From: Planosporangium flavigriseum
GTDB lineage: Bacteria; Actinomycetota; Actinomycetes; Mycobacteriales; Micromonosporaceae
DNA: 64,000 nt
Direction of reading: 5' to 3'
NCBI RefSeq assembly: GCF_011947225.1
Contig: NZ_JAATVW010000001.1
Location: 1-64,000, forward strand
Under the pieces are notes generated by a model. It searched no databases. It worked only from the letters and a program-made list of their open reading frames with translations, and had not been told where the DNA came from. Positions 61,531-64,000 of the stretch are shown here, in pieces. Each line of letters starts with the position of its first letter. Within the stretch, counting starts at the first letter, position 1. The translations under genes were made by a program, and so were the position numbers.

Positions 61531-63200
61531 CTGGCCGGCGGGCCGAAGGCGGTCAGGAACCGGTCCCGGAACGCGTCCATCCGCCAGACCGGCGCCTGCG
61601 GACCGGGCTTCAGGCCGTCCTGCCAGCCCCATCCGGAGATCCGGTCCAGGACGGCCGGGTCCCTGGCGACGATCGTGACCGGCACGTCGCGGCTGGCGTC
61701 CGTGGCCGTGACGACCGCGGGCTGATGGTCACCGAGGAAGACGAGCACGAGGTTGTCGTTGCCGTAGGTCTGCACGTACGAGATGAGCGAACTCAACGAG
61801 TACGCGACGGAGCGCGCGTACGCGGTGCGGATCCGGGCGGGGTCGCGCCACACCCGGTCCGGCTGGTCGCCCTCTTTGACCATGGGCCCGAAGACGGCGC
61901 CGTCCCCGACGTCGGTCCAGTCGACGGTACGGGGAACGGGCGCCCAGGGCGCGTGGCTCGACGTCAGCTCGATCTCCGCCATCAGCGGGGCGCGGTTCGG
62001 CTTCCCGTGCTCGAGGCGTTCGAAGGCCGACAGCGTGTACTGGTCGGGCATCGTGCCCAGCGTGAACGACGGACCGTGGTACCCGAGGTGCTGGGCGGCG
62101 TACACCTGGTCGTAGCGGTACAGCGCACCCTCGGGCCAGGCGCCCGCGGTGCCCGGCATGACGGCGACCGTCCGCCAGTTCGCGCGCCGGAAGGCACTGG
62201 TGAGGGTCAGCCGGTCGCTCGACACGAAGTGCTGGTAGCGCTGCTGGGTGTGGGTCCACAGGCCGGACTGGAGCGTGGCGTGGGCGAGCCAACTGCCGCC
62301 GCCGTACGTCGACGAGGTGAGGAAGGCGCTCCGGGACGCGAACCCGGCGGCGCTCAGTTCGCGGGTACCGGCGTCGAGTACCGGATCGACGATCGCCGCG
62401 AGCCGCGGGTCCCCGATGGCGGAGCGACCGTAGCTCTCGACGAACGTGACGATGACGTCCTTGCCGCGCAGCGCGGTCAGCAGCTGGTCGCCGGGGGTGT
62501 CCCGGAAGGCGTCGCGGGCGATCTCCCCGGCGAACACCTGCGGGTCCCGCAGGCTCACGCGCGCCTGCCGCGCGCCGTCGTAGGCGAAGGCGGCCGCGCT
62601 CCGCGAGGCGACCGGCACCCCCGGCACGACCTGCACGCCGAGGAGGGCGCAGACGCCCCAGGCGACGCCGAGCACCGCGAGGGTACGGGTGGCGGCGGTC
62701 CGGCGCCGGAACACGACGCGGGTCAGGCGCCGCACCGCCAGCGACAGGAGAATGAGCACGGCGACGGCGAGAAGCACGGCGGCCACCGCGGCGGCGATGG
62801 CGCCGAACCGGCCGGTCGACCGCGCGAGGGTACCGACGGCGTCGTCGAGCAGGCCCCAGTCGAGCACCGGGTCGAACGGACGGCCGAGCGCCGCGAAGAA
62901 GCCCACGGAGATGATTTTCAGGACGGTCAGCAGGCCGAGGGTCACGCCGGCGACGGCGGTCGCCGGCCGCCGTACCCGTGCCGGGAGGGCGAGCAGGAGC
63001 GCGGCGCCGAAGAGCGCCTCCCCCGGGATGCGTACGAACGCACCGGGCGTGATCCGACCGAGCTGGTCCGGCGCGACGAGCGCGACGAACACGAGCAGTC
63101 CGGCCAGGACGGTGGCCACCCGGGCTGCGGTTGCCCGTACCCGGATCAGCCGGTCACGGTCGCGAGCAGGCGAACGGGGCGTCTGGTTTTCGGGCGGCAC
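61527..63200 (-). CDS. LtaS-like membrane sulfatase-family protein
   Basis: The 557-residue protein starts at a GTG at 63200, 47 nt inside the end of ribA. Five or so membrane helices lie at about 25-190 (VATVLAGLLVFVALVAPDQL; AAAVAAVLLAVAVLILLSLA). An extracellular alkaline-phosphatase-superfamily domain follows, with the metal-binding Glu in VTFVESYGRS, the putative Thr/Ser nucleophile region in TSSTYGGGSWLAHATLQ, ELTSSHAPW and FLGDHQPAVV (Asp-His pair). LtaS-type enzymes transfer glycerol-phosphate, but actinomycetes of this group use related proteins for other wall or lipid modifications; the substrate is uncertain. Confidence 0.85.
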   Translation of the reverse strand: MPPENQTPRSPARDRDRLIRVRATAARVATVLAGLLVFVALVAPDQLGRITPGAFVRIPGEALFGAALLLALPARVRRPATAVAGVTLGLLTVLKIISVGFFAALGRPFDPVLDWGLLDDAVGTLARSTGRFGAIAAAVAAVLLAVAVLILLSLAVRRLTRVVFRRRTAATRTLAVLGVAWGVCALLGVQVVPGVPVASRSAAAFAYDGARQARVSLRDPQVFAGEIARDAFRDTPGDQLLTALRGKDVIVTFVESYGRSAIGDPRLAAIVDPVLDAGTRELSAAGFASRSAFLTSSTYGGGSWLAHATLQSGLWTHTQQRYQHFVSSDRLTLTSAFRRANWRTVAVMPGTAGAWPEGALYRYDQVYAAQHLGYHGPSFTLGTMPDQYTLSAFERLEHGKPNRAPLMAEIELTSSHAPWAPVPRTVDWTDVGDGAVFGPMVKEGDQPDRVWRDPARIRTAYARSVAYSLSSLISYVQTYGNDNLVLVFLGDHQPAVVTATDASRDVPVTIVARDPAVLDRISGWGWQDGLKPGPQAPVWRMDAFRDRFLTAFGPPAR

Positions 63201-63816
63201 GGTTGGCCTTCGCCTCCAGGTAGCCGGCATTGGCCGGGGACACGTACAGGCCGGTCGGCACGCGCTCGGTCAACGTCACCCCGAGCCGGCTGAGCTGTTC
63301 GACCTTGTCCGGGTTGTTGGTCAGCAGCGCGCAGCGCTCCACGCCGAGGGCGGCGAGCATCTGGGCGGCTGCGGTGTAGTCGCGCTCGTCCTCGCCATGT
63401 CCGAGGGCGAGGTTCGCCTCGTAGGTGTCCAGACCGGCGTCCTGGAGCGCGTACGCGTCGAGCTTGGCGTACAGGCCGATGCCTCGGCCCTCCTGTCGCA
63501 GGTAGAGCAGGAAGCCGCCGACACCCGCAATGCGTTCGACCGCTTCGCGCAGTTGGGGGCCGCAGTCGCACCGCTGGCTGCCGAACACGTCCCCGGTCAT
63601 GCACTCGCTGTGCGGGCGGACCAGCGGTGCTGGCCCGCCGGCCGCGCGCCGGTCCGGCGGCCCCGCCCAGTCGCCAAGGCCGAGGGCGAGATGCTCCCGC
63701 CCGTCCACCAGCCCGTTGAAGGAGAACACGCGCGCGGTCGTGCCGTATCCGTCGGGGAACCGGATCGGCACCGTCACCTGCGTCCGGACCGTTGCGACCG
63801 GCAGTGTCTCGTACAT
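63154..63816 (-). CDS. ribA: GTP cyclohydrolase II
   Basis: The 220-residue protein starts ATG at 63816, after GGAGGAG. It opens GTP to the first riboflavin intermediate. Zinc ligands C72, C83 and C85 lie in HSECMTGDVFGSQRCDCG, with the same spacing as the E. coli enzyme. LRQEGRGIGL holds the catalytic arginine, and LTNNPDKVEQLSRLGV is the conserved NTP-binding loop. It is not fused to RibB. The overlap with the sulfatase gene and closeness to the upstream membrane-protein gene (12 nt) indicate one operon; the other riboflavin genes are not in the window. Confidence 0.93.
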   Translation of the reverse strand: MYETLPVATVRTQVTVPIRFPDGYGTTARVFSFNGLVDGREHLALGLGDWAGPPDRRAAGGPAPLVRPHSECMTGDVFGSQRCDCGPQLREAVERIAGVGGFLLYLRQEGRGIGLYAKLDAYALQDAGLDTYEANLALGHGEDERDYTAAAQMLAALGVERCALLTNNPDKVEQLSRLGVTLTERVPTGLYVSPANAGYLEAKANRAARKPDAPFACSRP

Positions 63817-63828
63817 TCATCTCCTCCT

Positions 63829-64000
63829 TCAGACGGGCATCCGCCGCAGCCGGCTGATCTGCGGTGCCAGCAGCACGCAGGCACCGGGCAGGCTCGAGAC
63901 GAGCACCAGGGCCCCGTACACCACGGCGGCTGCGACTCCCTGTGCGACGGTCAGCCCGGCGGCGCCGAACGCCCACGCGGCCACCCCTTCGCGCGGCCCC
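63829..64000 (-). CDS. C-terminus of a lysylphosphatidylglycerol synthetase TM-like (UPF0104) membrane protein
   Basis: The frame enters from the window edge and ends at TGA at 63829. The 56 visible residues include GVAAWAFGAAGLTVAQGVAA and AAVVYGALVLVSSLPGACVL, typical last helices of the flippase-like UPF0104 family, then a basic tail (ISRLRRMPV). Only the C-terminus can be judged. It probably belongs to the same operon as ribA. Confidence 0.5.
   Translation of the reverse strand, partial: GPREGVAAWAFGAAGLTVAQGVAAAVVYGALVLVSSLPGACVLLAPQISRLRRMPV

Overview
High-GC, gene-dense DNA from an actinobacterium, most likely of the family Micromonosporaceae. This is judged from strong GC bias at third codon positions, many GTG starts, SARP, DUF397/XRE and DUF1636 genes, and c-di-AMP riboswitches in front of NlpC/P60-type wall hydrolases. 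I could not run searches, so names rest on motifs and gene order. No rRNA, tRNA or CRISPR array was seen.

0-9 kb is chromosomal housekeeping and stress: a PAS sensor kinase cut by the window edge, a PPOX/F420-type flavoprotein, an HPII-type catalase, an orphan chemoreceptor, a luciferase-like oxidoreductase fused to hemerythrin, and an SDR. 9.1-23.2 kb is a conflict locus. It holds a GNAT/DUF1778 toxin-antitoxin pair, then (all on the minus strand) a SARP/NB-ARC regulator, a 3,017-residue secreted RHS protein with HINT and a PD-(D/E)XK C-terminal toxin, and its overlapping HEAT-type putative immunity gene. After an IS3 fragment comes an orphan HNH-like toxin tip with a Tdi1-like immunity gene.

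23.6-48.6 kb is a permease followed by a defence island. It contains a HEPN-CBS protein beside a one-polypeptide Type IIG-like restriction-modification enzyme, an XRE/DUF397 pair, two small CxxCGxxWPC proteins and two frameshifted remnants. A five-gene Type I operon follows (HTH plus degenerate methylase, HsdM, HsdS, Fic, HsdR), then an MmpS-like lipoprotein, an RNase H-like protein and an N-formylglutamate amidohydrolase. The island ends with a two-gene unit of an SMC/Rad50-like ATPase translationally coupled to a small HEPN-like protein. That pair is the best candidate for an undescribed system.

48.7-53.7 kb is a catabolic operon (FAH-fold enzyme, alpha/beta hydrolase, amidohydrolase, DUF1636) divergent from a GntR regulator, with 10-bp-phased operator-like heptamers between them and a broken XRE-cupin regulator after it. 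53.9-57.9 kb is a c-di-AMP cell-wall cluster with three ydaO-type riboswitches next to three exported wall or peptide hydrolases. 58-64 kb has a Pro/Ala-rich anchored protein, a decayed Clp-fold serine proteinase, a cupin, TerC, an LtaS-like sulfatase, RibA and the tail of a membrane protein.
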